Shown here piece by piece: positions 44,051 to 53,211 of a DNA stretch of 64,000 bases (positions are counted from its first letter, which is position 1; every line of letters begins with the position of its first letter). The notes beneath the pieces were generated by a model that saw only the letters and a list, made by a program, of their open reading frames with translations, searched no databases and was not told the origin of the DNA. Both the position numbers and the translations under genes were made by a program. Origin of the DNA: an uncultured Alphaproteobacteria bacterium (GTDB lineage: Bacteria; Pseudomonadota; Alphaproteobacteria; RF32; CAG-239). Where the stretch lies: contig CALYBC010000025.1 of assembly GCA_944393725.1 (NCBI GenBank), positions 1 to 64,000 on the forward strand, given 5' to 3'.

Positions 44051-44278
44051 ATGACTATTCTGGAAAAAATGTTGGATACCTGTGCCAAAGCAGGCTATTC
44101 AACCACAAAAAATGTTGAAAAAATTGCACGCGCCAAGCAAATGATGTTTGGTGAGGAAGAATGGCAAAGATGTCCTTGCGACGGACAAAATCCCAAAAGA
44201 TTTTGTATTTCCGAAACATGCAAAGCAGATATCGAACGCGACGGTGAATGTCATTGCCATTGCTACTGCAAAAAATAA
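44051..44278 (+). CDS. Small cysteine-rich protein like the ferredoxin-thioredoxin reductase catalytic chain
   Basis: 75 residues with eight clustered cysteines: CPC (C41, C43), C52, C57, then ECHCHCYC (C67, C69, C71, C73). The CPC and CHC pairs recall the [4Fe-4S]/disulfide site of ferredoxin-thioredoxin reductase catalytic subunits, but the spacing of the middle cysteines differs. A helical N-terminus precedes. AAAGGA before the ATG; 15 bases after parB, with a terminator following. Redox or metal binding is likely; the FTR reaction is only a suggestion. Confidence 0.6.
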   Translation: MTILEKMLDTCAKAGYSTTKNVEKIARAKQMMFGEEEWQRCPCDGQNPKRFCISETCKADIERDGECHCHCYCKK

Positions 44279-44286
44279 CAAAAAAT

Positions 44287-44312
44287 AGGGCTTCGCAAAA
44301 GAAGCCTTTTTT
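44287..44312 (+). terminator. Terminator after the parAB transcript
   Basis: GGCTTC / GAAGCC stem with a 6-base loop and a T run, 11 bases after the FTR-like gene. Confidence 0.8.
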
Positions 44313-44392
44313 ATTGCCGTTTACATTATTTTTACTTAATATGACATAGAATCAGACTAGCCGATAAAATAACCGTAAAAGAGGGTAAGATA

Positions 44393-45364
44393 ATGATTAA
44401 AAAAATACTTTTCGGAGCCGCCGCGCTGTTTTTTATTTTTGCTGGCGGAGTCGGGACACAAAGTGACAGTACATTACTGCAAGGCGGCGGTTTTTTAGGA
44501 ATTATCATAGGTCTTGTTGTTCTTTACATATTTGCTAAAATGGCTTGGCGAGCCATAGGATGCCTACCGTCACTGATAATTTTACTTGCTGTTATATTTT
44601 TTATTCTCTATGCCATAGGAGCATTAAAAGACGGAATTGGCGGCATAGGCGATAATATAAGAACATTTTTGGGGCAGGGCGTTAAAACTTCATCAGAGGT
44701 TATAGCTAATGCAGATGTTGCAAGCGATGAAAACAGCAAATCCGAAGAAAACGGGGTGGTCAATCTGGTAGGAGAAGATATGCACCCGATAATTACCGAA
44801 AATATGGGAGATATTTTGCCTTCAAAAGCCACAAAAAAGAAGCAAAAAAGCAACGAATTTAATCCACTAAACTATCCTTACACAATTGGTATAACCAGAG
44901 TAATTAACGGAGATACATTAGCACTCGGCGGCAGAGCAATAAAGCTTTACGGAGTTGCCGCACCATATAAGTCACAAACTTGTGCTGATTCTTCAGGCAA
45001 AGGCTACAAATGCGGACAACAATCAATATCTTGGCTGAGTAACTGGCTTGCGGATAATGATGTAAAATGCCATATTTTATCAGAAGACGACCGCGGTAAT
45101 GCTTATGGTGTATGTATGTTAGGACCTTATGATATTGGAGCAGCTTTGGTAAATGCCGGCTGGGCTGTAGCAGATACCAGACAGACCAAAATATATGTAC
45201 CGTATCAAGAACAAGCCGTAGCCAATCGTCGCGGCTTATGGCAAGGAGAATTTTATATGCCTTGGGATTGGGAAAAGATTCAAGCCCGCAAAGCCAATGT
45301 AAAAATAATTAACAAGAAAAGTAACAGCGGCCGTCGCAAAGTTTGGTTTAATCCTTTTGAGTAA
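44393..45364 (+). CDS. Membrane-anchored thermonuclease-like protein
   Basis: 323 residues. Two or three N-terminal membrane segments (about 5-20, 32-50, 58-80) precede a linker and a staphylococcal-nuclease-like domain (about 165-300) with VINGDTLALGGRAIKLYGVAAP, the calcium/active-site loop DDRGNAYGVC, and the family C-terminal YQEQAVANRRGLW. The domain cleaves nucleic acids in relatives; key arginines are at least partly retained. GAGGG lies before the ATG. The end touches the tsaE region, so translation may be coupled. Confidence 0.78.
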   Translation: MIKKILFGAAALFFIFAGGVGTQSDSTLLQGGGFLGIIIGLVVLYIFAKMAWRAIGCLPSLIILLAVIFFILYAIGALKDGIGGIGDNIRTFLGQGVKTSSEVIANADVASDENSKSEENGVVNLVGEDMHPIITENMGDILPSKATKKKQKSNEFNPLNYPYTIGITRVINGDTLALGGRAIKLYGVAAPYKSQTCADSSGKGYKCGQQSISWLSNWLADNDVKCHILSEDDRGNAYGVCMLGPYDIGAALVNAGWAVADTRQTKIYVPYQEQAVANRRGLWQGEFYMPWDWEKIQARKANVKIINKKSNSGRRKVWFNPFE

Positions 45365-45368
45365 TAAC

Positions 45369-45821
45369 ATGAAAAAAACATTTACCACCAAAACCGAAGC
45401 AGAAACGATATCTCTTGCCTCTCAGATTGCAAAAATTGCCAAAAGGGGAGATGTTTTTGCTCTGTACGGAACACTAGGCATGGGAAAAAGTGTTTTTGCC
45501 AGGGGTTTTATACAAACTCTTTGTCAAGCCGAAGAAGTTCCAAGTCCGACTTTTACCTTAGTCCAAGAATATGATGCTCCTGAATATTCAATATATCACT
45601 TTGATTTATATCGGCTAAAATCACCCGATGAAGTTTTTGAGCTTGGTTTTGAAGAAGCTGTTTATGGAGGGGTTAGTCTGATAGAATGGCCGGATAAAGC
45701 CGGTTCTTGGTTGCCGCGAGATATCTTTAAGGTCGAATTTGTACCAAACGGCAAAAATCGTTTAATAACAATCAGTTGCGATTCTCAAGAGAAGAGTAAT
45801 CGTTTGGAAAAAATAAAATGA
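45369..45821 (+). CDS. tsaE: tRNA threonylcarbamoyladenosine biosynthesis ATPase TsaE
   Basis: 150 residues. P-loop GTLGMGKSVFARG, SPTFTLVQEY and YHFDLYRL are family signatures. It helps TsaB/TsaD make the t6A37 modification in ANN-reading tRNAs. The ATG at 45369 follows the nuclease stop by 4 bases; an upstream TTG is unlikely. Its stop overlaps hprK as ATGA. Confidence 0.92.
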   Translation: MKKTFTTKTEAETISLASQIAKIAKRGDVFALYGTLGMGKSVFARGFIQTLCQAEEVPSPTFTLVQEYDAPEYSIYHFDLYRLKSPDEVFELGFEEAVYGGVSLIEWPDKAGSWLPRDIFKVEFVPNGKNRLITISCDSQEKSNRLEKIK

Positions 45822-46225
45822 ATATTCATGCGTCCTGCATAAATTTTAAGAAAAAAGGCATCTTGCTTTTGGGCGATTCCGGCGCCGGAAAATCAGAAAT
45901 GTGTTTACGCCTAATCTTTGAGCACGGGGCTGTTTTGGTTGCCGATGACCGTGTAGATATAGTCATTAAACAGCAAAAAATTTATGCTTCCGCACCGCAA
46001 ATTCTAGAAGGATTACTTGAAGTCAGGGGGATAGGTATTATCAAGCTTAAATACTGTCGCAGAAGCAAAATAGATATGGTTGTAAAACTTACTAATCAAA
46101 AAATAGAACGACTGCCGGAAAAAGAGTTTTATGTTTTTGAAGGTATAAAAATACCGCAAATAAGTATAAATCCGCAAGAAGTAGCCGCTCCGATTAAAAT
46201 TTTAGCCGGATTAAGTTTGCTGTGA
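45818..46225 (+). CDS. hprK: HPr kinase/phosphorylase, short alphaproteobacterial form
   Basis: 135 residues, only the catalytic C-terminal domain of the Gram-positive enzyme. Walker A GDSGAGKSEM (19-28) and the family LVADDRVDI and LEVRGIGI are present. It phosphorylates HPr on serine in PTS-based control. ptsI/ptsH-type partners are not in the window. Translational overlap with tsaE. Confidence 0.88.
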   Translation: MNIHASCINFKKKGILLLGDSGAGKSEMCLRLIFEHGAVLVADDRVDIVIKQQKIYASAPQILEGLLEVRGIGIIKLKYCRRSKIDMVVKLTNQKIERLPEKEFYVFEGIKIPQISINPQEVAAPIKILAGLSLL

Positions 46226-46309
46226 GGATTTGGCAAATCGCGGTTGATTAATTACAAGGCGAGTATTAATATACATGCAAATTTTTAATTTCAATATCAG
46301 GAAATTAGC

Positions 46310-47104
46310 ATGATCATATTAAGAAAAATCGAGAATTTTTTGCGTCGCCAAGGAAAGCCTTTGGTTAATTTTATCTTTAAGGTTGGTGAGCTTTTCATTT
46401 TTATTAGCCAAACGGTTTATAATTGCTTCACGCCGCCGTTTTATTGGCGTAATTTTACCAGACAAGTCATCGACATGGGGTTTTATTCGTTACCGGTTGT
46501 TGGATTGACAACTATTTTTGCCGGTATGGTTATAGCCTTGCAAAGTTACTCTGGTTTTGCCTCAGTCGGAGCCGAGAGTATGGTCGCCAGTGTTGTATTA
46601 ATATCTGTAACCCGTGAATTGGCTCCGGTTTTATCGGCATTAATGGTTGCCGGTCGTATCGGAGCGGCTATGGCTGCCGAAATTGGTACCATGCGTGTAA
46701 CCGAACAGATAGATGCTCTCACCACTCTTTCAACCAACCCGTTCAAATATCTGGTTTCGCCGAGAGTTTGGGCCGGTTTGGTTGTAATGCCTATTCTGGT
46801 GTTAATTGGTGATGTAATCGGAATTTTTGGCGGTTATGTAGTAGGAGTATACAAATTAGGTTTCAATCCCGCCAATTATATTAACGCCACTTTAGACGAG
46901 TTGCAAGCTCTTGATATTACAACCGGTGTAGTAAAAGCGGCTGTTTTTGGCTTTATAATTTCATTAATGGGATGTTATAACGGCTACAAATCAAAGGGCG
47001 GAGCTCAAGGGGTAGGTGAGGCCACAACCAACGCGGTTGTATCATCTTCTATTTTAATTTTGATATTCAACTATATCGTAACCGAACTATTCTTTTCCAG
47101 ATAA
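46310..47104 (+). CDS. mlaE: MlaE-type phospholipid transport permease
   Basis: 264 residues with five or six membrane helices and the MlaE/permease signatures GLTTIFAGMVIALQSY, LVAGRIGAAMAAEIGTM and EQIDAL. Part of an ABC system that keeps outer-membrane lipid asymmetry. AGGAA before the ATG; mlaF begins 12 bases after. mlaD, mlaB and mlaC are not adjacent. Confidence 0.92.
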   Translation: MIILRKIENFLRRQGKPLVNFIFKVGELFIFISQTVYNCFTPPFYWRNFTRQVIDMGFYSLPVVGLTTIFAGMVIALQSYSGFASVGAESMVASVVLISVTRELAPVLSALMVAGRIGAAMAAEIGTMRVTEQIDALTTLSTNPFKYLVSPRVWAGLVVMPILVLIGDVIGIFGGYVVGVYKLGFNPANYINATLDELQALDITTGVVKAAVFGFIISLMGCYNGYKSKGGAQGVGEATTNAVVSSSILILIFNYIVTELFFSR

Positions 47105-47116
47105 AAGGTGAGCCAA

Positions 47117-47881
47117 ATGTCCGAAGTAAAAATTAAATTAAGAAATGTAAGTAAATCGTTTGGTAAGAAGGTTGTTTTACGCAACCTCAACCTAGATGTT
47201 TACAAAGGAGAATCTTTAGTTGTTATTGGGGGTTCTGGTACCGGAAAATCTGTTTTGATAAAATGCATTCAGGGTCTTTTAACACCTGAGGATGGTTCCA
47301 TATTGGTTGACGATCAAGAAGTTGTAGGCATTGATGAAAAAGACAAAGAAGCTTTGCATTCTAAAATGGGAATGCTTTTTCAGGGCGGAGCCCTGTTTGA
47401 CAGTTTAAGCGTGTGGGAAAATGTTGCTTTTGATTTGATAGAGAACAAGGGGTATAACAAAAAAGACGCTCGTAACGAGGCTATAAGAGTATTGCGTTCG
47501 GTCGGTCTAGACCCCGATGTTGCTGACTTATCGCCGGCAGAACTATCCGGCGGTATGCAAAAGCGCGTAGGTTTGGCCAGAGCCATAATATCGCGTCCGG
47601 AAATCATCTTTTTTGACGAGCCGACAACCGGTCTTGACCCGATAATGGCCGATGTAATCAACGATTTGATAGTTGAATCGGTAAAAGGTTTGGGTGCAAC
47701 CGCTCTTACCATTACGCATGACATGGCTTCGGCTCGAAAAATAGCTGATCGCGTAGCCATGCTATATAAAGGCGAAATCATATGGCAAGGAACGGTTAAA
47801 GATTTGGATAAAACCGATAATCCCTATGTTGTGCAATTTATTAACGGTCGCTCGCAAGGACCGATAAAAACGGGAGTTTAA
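47117..47881 (+). CDS. mlaF: MlaF-type phospholipid transport ATPase
   Basis: 254 residues. Walker A GGSGTGKSV, the signature LSGGMQKRVGLARA and Walker B IFFDEPTTGLDP are complete, with the H-loop THDM. Powers MlaE. The ATG at 47117 is preferred over a GTG 9 bases earlier because AAGGTGA precedes it. The next gene, radA, starts 2 bases after its stop. Confidence 0.92.
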   Translation: MSEVKIKLRNVSKSFGKKVVLRNLNLDVYKGESLVVIGGSGTGKSVLIKCIQGLLTPEDGSILVDDQEVVGIDEKDKEALHSKMGMLFQGGALFDSLSVWENVAFDLIENKGYNKKDARNEAIRVLRSVGLDPDVADLSPAELSGGMQKRVGLARAIISRPEIIFFDEPTTGLDPIMADVINDLIVESVKGLGATALTITHDMASARKIADRVAMLYKGEIIWQGTVKDLDKTDNPYVVQFINGRSQGPIKTGV

Positions 47882-47883
47882 CT

Positions 47884-49257
47884 TTGGTAAAAAAAGAGCT
47901 AAAGCAATACATCTGTCAAAACTGTGGTGCTGTTTATCCCAAATGGCAAGGAAAATGCGATACCTGCGGTGAATGGAACACCATTATTGAAGAAATAGTC
48001 GGCGGCGGTGGTTTTTCTAATTTTAATCCTCGCAAAAGCAAGGGCCGCGAGATAGAGTTTTTTGCATTAAGCGGAGCACAAGAGCAACTTGATAGGCTTT
48101 CTACCGGTATCAAAGAATTAGACAGAGTTTGCGGCGGCGGCTTGGTATCAGGCTCGGTAATATTGGTTGGCGGCGATCCCGGAATAGGTAAGTCAACACT
48201 ACTTTTGCAAGCCTGTGCCAAAGTTGCCGACTTACCGTCGCACCCCGAAGTTTATTATATTTCAGGAGAAGAGGCTGTAGATCAGGTCAGATTAAGAGCC
48301 AAAAGACTGGGACTGGAAAAATCTCCGGTAAAATTAGCTTCCAGTACCGAAATAAAAGATATCGTCACCACGCTTGAAAAATCAAATGCCCAAGTAGTTA
48401 TAATCGATTCTATTCAAACCATGTTCTTAGATGAAGTTGAATCAACTCCCGGCAGTGTAACCCAAGTCAGAGCCTGTAGTTACGAATTGATAAAACTGGC
48501 CAAACGCAAAGGTTTTACATTGTTTTTGGTCGGACATGTTACCAAACAAGGCGAGATTGCGGGTCCTAGGGTGTTGGAGCATATGGTCGACACGGTATTA
48601 TATTTTGAAGGCGAGAGGGGACATCATTTCCGCATCTTGCGTGCGGTTAAAAACCGCTATGGAGCTACCGATGAAATCGGTGTTTTCGAAATGCAAGACA
48701 AAGGTTTGGTAGAGGTTGCCAATCCTTCGGCATTATTTTTAGCTGAAAGACAAGGTAATGTTTATGGCTCTTGCGTTTTTGCCGGTATCGAAGGATCAAG
48801 ACCGGTTTTGGTAGAAATACAAGCGCTTGTCAGCCCTACCAGCTATGCCAGTCCCAAGCGGGCGGTTGTAGGCTGGGATTCCAACCGTTTAGCTATGGTT
48901 TTGGCTGTTTTGGATGCTCGTTGCGGTATGAACTTAAGCTCCCAAGATGTTTATCTAAATATTGCCGGCGGTCTAAGAATCTCTGAACCTGCAGCCGATT
49001 TGGCGGTTGCTTTGGCCGTAATTTCTTCATTAAACAAAAAGACCTTACCTGCCGATATGGTTGTTTTCGGCGAAATCGGTTTGTCAGGGGAGATTAGGGC
49101 GGTTTCACAACCTTCATTGCGGTTGAAAGAAGCTAAAAAACTCGGTTTTCACAGTGCCATAATTCCGCAAGGCCGCTCAACCGACAAAAAATACTCGGTT
49201 GAGATGGATTTGCATGAAATGGGTAATGTTCAAAGATTAATAAACTTACTTAACTAG
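47884..49257 (+). CDS. radA: DNA repair protein RadA
   Basis: 457 residues. N-terminal C4 zinc finger CQNCGAVYPKWQGKCDTCGEW, RecA-like ATPase with GGDPGIGKSTLLLQ, the RadA-specific KNRYG (usually KNRFG), and a C-terminal Lon-like domain with DVYLNIAGGLR. It extends D-loops in recombination repair. The start is TTG with GGGAG about 8 bases upstream; no ATG fits before the zinc finger. Confidence 0.95.
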   Translation: MVKKELKQYICQNCGAVYPKWQGKCDTCGEWNTIIEEIVGGGGFSNFNPRKSKGREIEFFALSGAQEQLDRLSTGIKELDRVCGGGLVSGSVILVGGDPGIGKSTLLLQACAKVADLPSHPEVYYISGEEAVDQVRLRAKRLGLEKSPVKLASSTEIKDIVTTLEKSNAQVVIIDSIQTMFLDEVESTPGSVTQVRACSYELIKLAKRKGFTLFLVGHVTKQGEIAGPRVLEHMVDTVLYFEGERGHHFRILRAVKNRYGATDEIGVFEMQDKGLVEVANPSALFLAERQGNVYGSCVFAGIEGSRPVLVEIQALVSPTSYASPKRAVVGWDSNRLAMVLAVLDARCGMNLSSQDVYLNIAGGLRISEPAADLAVALAVISSLNKKTLPADMVVFGEIGLSGEIRAVSQPSLRLKEAKKLGFHSAIIPQGRSTDKKYSVEMDLHEMGNVQRLINLLN

Positions 49258-49266
49258 GAAACAACG

Positions 49267-49965
49267 ATGTATCAGCTAAACAATCTGGATGTAATTATTT
49301 TGATAGTAGTTGCCATATCGGCACTGATAGCTCTAAACCGCGGTTTAATTAAAGAAGTTTTATCAATAGTAGGCTGGGTTTTAGCCACGGCATCAATAAT
49401 TTACCTGCTGCCGGTATTCTTGCCCATAACCAAAAATTTTGTATCCAGCGGTCTTTTAGCCGGTATTTTAACCACATTAATCATCTTTGTGGTATTTTTC
49501 ATTATTTGGATTTACTCAACCAGCAGTATTGTAGGCAAAATTCGCACCAGTAAGCTCAATGGACTGGATAGATTTCTAGGCTTGTTTTTTGGTATTATGC
49601 GCGCTTTTTTGCTGGTTATATTATTTAATATAATGGTTAGTTGGATTATCCCCGAAGATAAGCAATCCGATGTTTTAAGAGAGTCTAAATACTACCAACT
49701 TGCGGGTTCTTTTGCCAAACCTTTAGAAGAGATGATACCGCAAGAAACTCTTGATTTAATAAAAGAGAAGACTCAAGCCTTGAGCGCCGAAGAGCCGTCT
49801 AAAGCAGATGAAGAAAAAAACAGCTCGTCGGAACTCTTTGAAAAACTAGCCCGCCCGCAAATCAAAAAAAGTGTAAAGAAGCAGGTATCAAAAATCAGCG
49901 AAGACATAGGCTACCACCAGTCTGAACGCGAAGATTTAGATCGCTTGATAGACAGTGTAGAATAG
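49267..49965 (+). CDS. cvpA: CvpA-family membrane protein
   Basis: 232 residues with four membrane helices in the first 130 (about 8-27, 33-52, 62-85, 105-127) and the family NRGLIKEVLSIVGWVLA and DRFLGLFFGIMRA. The C-terminal third is a charged, helical tail. CvpA proteins affect envelope integrity; the biochemical role is unsettled. 9 bases after radA. It converges on the second autotransporter gene. Confidence 0.85.
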   Translation: MYQLNNLDVIILIVVAISALIALNRGLIKEVLSIVGWVLATASIIYLLPVFLPITKNFVSSGLLAGILTTLIIFVVFFIIWIYSTSSIVGKIRTSKLNGLDRFLGLFFGIMRAFLLVILFNIMVSWIIPEDKQSDVLRESKYYQLAGSFAKPLEEMIPQETLDLIKEKTQALSAEEPSKADEEKNSSSELFEKLARPQIKKSVKKQVSKISEDIGYHQSEREDLDRLIDSVE

Positions 49966-49972
49966 TCTAAAC

Positions 49973-52480
49973 TCAGAAGTTATATGTCAAATCGAAAGAT
50001 GCCGACCATTCGTTATACTCATCACCGAAGGTATAGTCAGCATTGGCGCCGATAGCCCAATGATCTGTTAGCTGATAATTCGCCCCTACCTCCATATTTC
50101 CTAATGTGCGGTCTTTTGTACCCTCTAAGGTTAAGCCGTCGCTAAAACGCACATCTTGCTCGGAATTAAAGGTCTGTATGATTGATGGTTTAACATAAAT
50201 CTGAGCTAATGCACCATCACCATAGGTAACATTTTTAGCAAATTTTACACCCAATTCAATCTCGGCATAGTTCACATCATCATAATCAACTGACTTACCG
50301 GCATTATCGCCAAATCCGTCAAGATTCAGCATTTCATATGTAACTCTCAAGTTAGGCTCAATAGATATACCTTTAATCTCATTAAAGATATAAGAAACAT
50401 CTACACTGGCACCCAAAATACTACCGTCGGTATCGGCAGTAACGCCATCATCCGAAGAAAAGTCGGCTTTTAAAACCTCACCATATATAGCAGCCACTGT
50501 CGATAAGTGATTTTTATCCATTCTGTAGAAAACACCGGCTAAATAGCTATCAATTGAGGTTTCGGCAGAGCCGTTAAAATTATATTTATCGGAGTTTCCG
50601 CTAAAATCATAAGAACCGTTTCTTACTGAAGCGATAATACCCACCTTATGAGTTCCGTCAGAGATTAAATCTAATCCTGCATCAACACCGGTAATTTCCG
50701 CATCATAATTTAGAGGATAATCAATATTAGCTTTGGCAAATACAGGAGAAACAAAAGCCGACAGCTGAGCTGTTTCCGGTTTGCAAAAAGCAGTATTTGA
50801 AAGAGGGGTTTCTTGTAGACATTTTCTTACTTTGAGGCGGTTTGGAGCAATATTTTTTCTCAAATCGGCAACCAAAGAACGATTTTGCATTAAAGCATTT
50901 TCCAACAAACCGGCATAAGCGGCTACCTCGCTCATAATATTAGTTGAATAAGCATACCATTTATTATCTCTGTTTACCGTATCCCATGCATAAGAACTTC
51001 CGTCTACACGCCAAATATTGAAATCAGCCGCCGTACTCGTATCATCGTTTTGTGCATCAACAAACAAAATCTCGCCATTGCTCATGCTGTCGGATGAAGC
51101 AAATAGATGGACATTTGTATTTCCTTGAACATCACCATTTATGGTTAAAATATCAGCCGATCCGGCATTAGGGTTCACTTTCAACTTAAGCATACCATTA
51201 TTTGAAGTGTAATTACCGTCAATGGTAAGGTTATTGTTTGCATCTGCTGACGCGATATTCAACAAGCCGCCGTTAATAAGGTTTCCTGTTATGGTAAGGT
51301 TTTGATTTGCAGTAGAAAGAGTTACATTTTCACCAAGATTTATATTGCTGTCTGCATTAAGAGCAAGATTGCCATATAAAGAGATTGTTGTTGGATATAG
51401 CTCCGGATTTTCCGCAAGCAATGCAAGGTTGTCAAATCCTGTTATCTCCGTAGCTCCCGTTCCGATTTCAAAATTGCCGTTTTTGAGAGTTATGGAAGTA
51501 TCACTAGCCGTAGTTGCAAAACTATTTCCCAAAGCGGAATTTACACCACCATCCAAAGTAATATCACCGCCAACATTTTGTGCAAAATTTTGATAATCAA
51601 ACCCGCCGGTTAGTTGTGCTTGGTTTGATAAGACGGTATTTCCTTGCAAAACCACACCGGCTTCAAGATCAATAATAGCACCGTTAAGAGCGTTAAAATT
51701 ATTAAAAACGGCGCCGGTTTTACCACTCAGAGTTCCGCCGTTTTCAACGGAAACATTTTTTGCAGTACCAAAAATTTCAGCGGTAGCAGTTTGAGAGATT
51801 GATGCGTTTTCAAGGTTAGAAGAATTATGCATTGTGAGAGATCCGCCGGTCATACTAAGATTTGTTAATAAGGAATTATTAGCAGCTGAAATCAACCCAT
51901 CAGAAATTTCAAGATTGTTGATGGTTCCTCCGGTTTCTAAATAAGTCTCACCATTGGATATCGTTAATCCGTTAACCGTTCCGCCGTTTTGGACATTAAT
52001 CCAACCGGAATTTTGCACCACCTCATCGGCTACACCACTCACAAAAAGATTGCCGTTTTCATTTACGGTCACACCTTTTGCATTTCCGAATGCTTGCACG
52101 GTAATTTTTCCGGTATTTGTAATTTCGGAGCCGCTTACGATTAAGTTACTTGCGTTTCCGGAGGCTTGAATTTCGACATATCCACCACCGTTTACAACCG
52201 TTCCGTCAGAAAATCCGTTGTTTGCCACATAAAAATTACCACCTTGGTTCACAGTAGTATTGGTTACATGTCCGTTATTGAAAACCGAAAAGTTGCCGCC
52301 CGAATTAACAATTGTCCCATCAGCGGTGGCTTCTTGTTCTATTCCAAGTTGCGGATATCCGGCATGTAGTTCATAGTTATCATATGTTCCGGAAGCGTAG
52401 TTTTCTGCCAAAACATTCGCTGAATGCAAGCTCAAAAAGGTTGTGGTTAATAAGAATAACGAACTTTTTTTAGACAACAT
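49973..52480 (-). CDS. Autotransporter adhesin with AIDA-like passenger
   Basis: 835 residues. A signal peptide (about 1-25, ending NVLA) precedes a passenger of NSGGNF / NNG / VNQGG AIDA-like repeats (about 45-260), a linker region, and a 12-strand autotransporter barrel (about last 270 residues) ending in TYNF. The stretch from about residue 265 to 520 resembles the same region of the 21068-25555 autotransporter (for example GNYTSNNG, VDGSSYAWD), so the two are paralogues with different passengers. GGAGG lies 9 bases before the ATG, next to a GAATCG / CGATTC dyad. Confidence 0.9.
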   Translation of the reverse strand: MLSKKSSLFLLTTTFLSLHSANVLAENYASGTYDNYELHAGYPQLGIEQEATADGTIVNSGGNFSVFNNGHVTNTTVNQGGNFYVANNGFSDGTVVNGGGYVEIQASGNASNLIVSGSEITNTGKITVQAFGNAKGVTVNENGNLFVSGVADEVVQNSGWINVQNGGTVNGLTISNGETYLETGGTINNLEISDGLISAANNSLLTNLSMTGGSLTMHNSSNLENASISQTATAEIFGTAKNVSVENGGTLSGKTGAVFNNFNALNGAIIDLEAGVVLQGNTVLSNQAQLTGGFDYQNFAQNVGGDITLDGGVNSALGNSFATTASDTSITLKNGNFEIGTGATEITGFDNLALLAENPELYPTTISLYGNLALNADSNINLGENVTLSTANQNLTITGNLINGGLLNIASADANNNLTIDGNYTSNNGMLKLKVNPNAGSADILTINGDVQGNTNVHLFASSDSMSNGEILFVDAQNDDTSTAADFNIWRVDGSSYAWDTVNRDNKWYAYSTNIMSEVAAYAGLLENALMQNRSLVADLRKNIAPNRLKVRKCLQETPLSNTAFCKPETAQLSAFVSPVFAKANIDYPLNYDAEITGVDAGLDLISDGTHKVGIIASVRNGSYDFSGNSDKYNFNGSAETSIDSYLAGVFYRMDKNHLSTVAAIYGEVLKADFSSDDGVTADTDGSILGASVDVSYIFNEIKGISIEPNLRVTYEMLNLDGFGDNAGKSVDYDDVNYAEIELGVKFAKNVTYGDGALAQIYVKPSIIQTFNSEQDVRFSDGLTLEGTKDRTLGNMEVGANYQLTDHWAIGANADYTFGDEYNEWSASFDLTYNF

Positions 52481-52489
52481 TAGAAGAAT

Positions 52490-52515
52490 CCTCCGAATCG
52501 CTTATAAGTCGATTC
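52490..52515 (-). promoter_or_regulatory. RBS-adjacent GAATCG / CGATTC dyad of the second autotransporter
   Basis: GAATCG (52495-52500) and CGATTC (52510-52515) flank a 9-base loop and directly precede GGAGG (52490-52494). In mRNA this would be a hairpin touching the ribosome binding site; in DNA it could be an operator. AAGTCGATTCT also occurs twice, at 52506-52516 and 52577-52587. Confidence 0.4.
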
Positions 52516-52608
52516 TAGGAAAAAAATATTAACAAAATATTTATGATTCATCTTTATGATTCGCGGAGTCCGCAAAAAGTCGATTCTTTTTAAGCTTTTA
52601 GCGTTTAA

Positions 52609-53202
52609 TTACAAGACTTTTCTGGAATTAAGAGCCAGCTGAAGAGTACCCTCGTCCATATAATCAAGCTCAGCGCCCATAGGAATACCTTGTGCCAGAG
52701 TAGTAATTTTAAGATTGTAATCCTTAAATTTAGAAAACAGGTAGTGAGATGTAATTTGTCCGTCTATGGTGGCAGGCAAAGCCAAAAGCAACTCTTTTAC
52801 CTCTCCCAAGGCCACTCTTTTTTCCAAGTTGTCTATATTTAAGTCTTCTGGTACAATGCCTTCCATGGCCGATAAAACGCCGCCCAAGACATGATATTTT
52901 CCCTTAAAGAGTGAAACCCTTTCCATAGCCCACAAATCGGCAACATCGCGTACTACGCAAATAATCGAATTATCGCGGTTTGGCGACGAACAAATCGGGC
53001 AGGGGCTTACGGTATCAAAATTTCCGCAGATTTCGCAGGTTTTAATATTCTGTGCCACATTGTTTAATGCGGCAATCAAAGGTTCAAAAGCGGTCTCTCG
53101 TTTATTTAAGAGGTGCAAAACAATTCTTCGTGCCGAACGCGAGCCGAGAGAAGGTAGCTTAGCAATTTGCTTTATCAGAACTTCAATATCTTTTCCTGCC
53201 AT
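52609..53202 (-). CDS. recR: Recombination mediator RecR
   Basis: 197 residues. N-terminal helix-hairpin-helix (LPSLGSRSARRIVLHLL), four-cysteine zinc site CEICGNFDTVSPCPIC and Toprim domain (ICVVRDVADLWAME, LALPATIDGQITSHYL). Loads RecA in the RecFOR pathway. Completes dnaX-ybaB-recR, a widely conserved order. Confidence 0.96.
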   Translation of the reverse strand: MAGKDIEVLIKQIAKLPSLGSRSARRIVLHLLNKRETAFEPLIAALNNVAQNIKTCEICGNFDTVSPCPICSSPNRDNSIICVVRDVADLWAMERVSLFKGKYHVLGGVLSAMEGIVPEDLNIDNLEKRVALGEVKELLLALPATIDGQITSHYLFSKFKDYNLKITTLAQGIPMGAELDYMDEGTLQLALNSRKVL

Positions 53203-53211
53203 ATTAACCCC

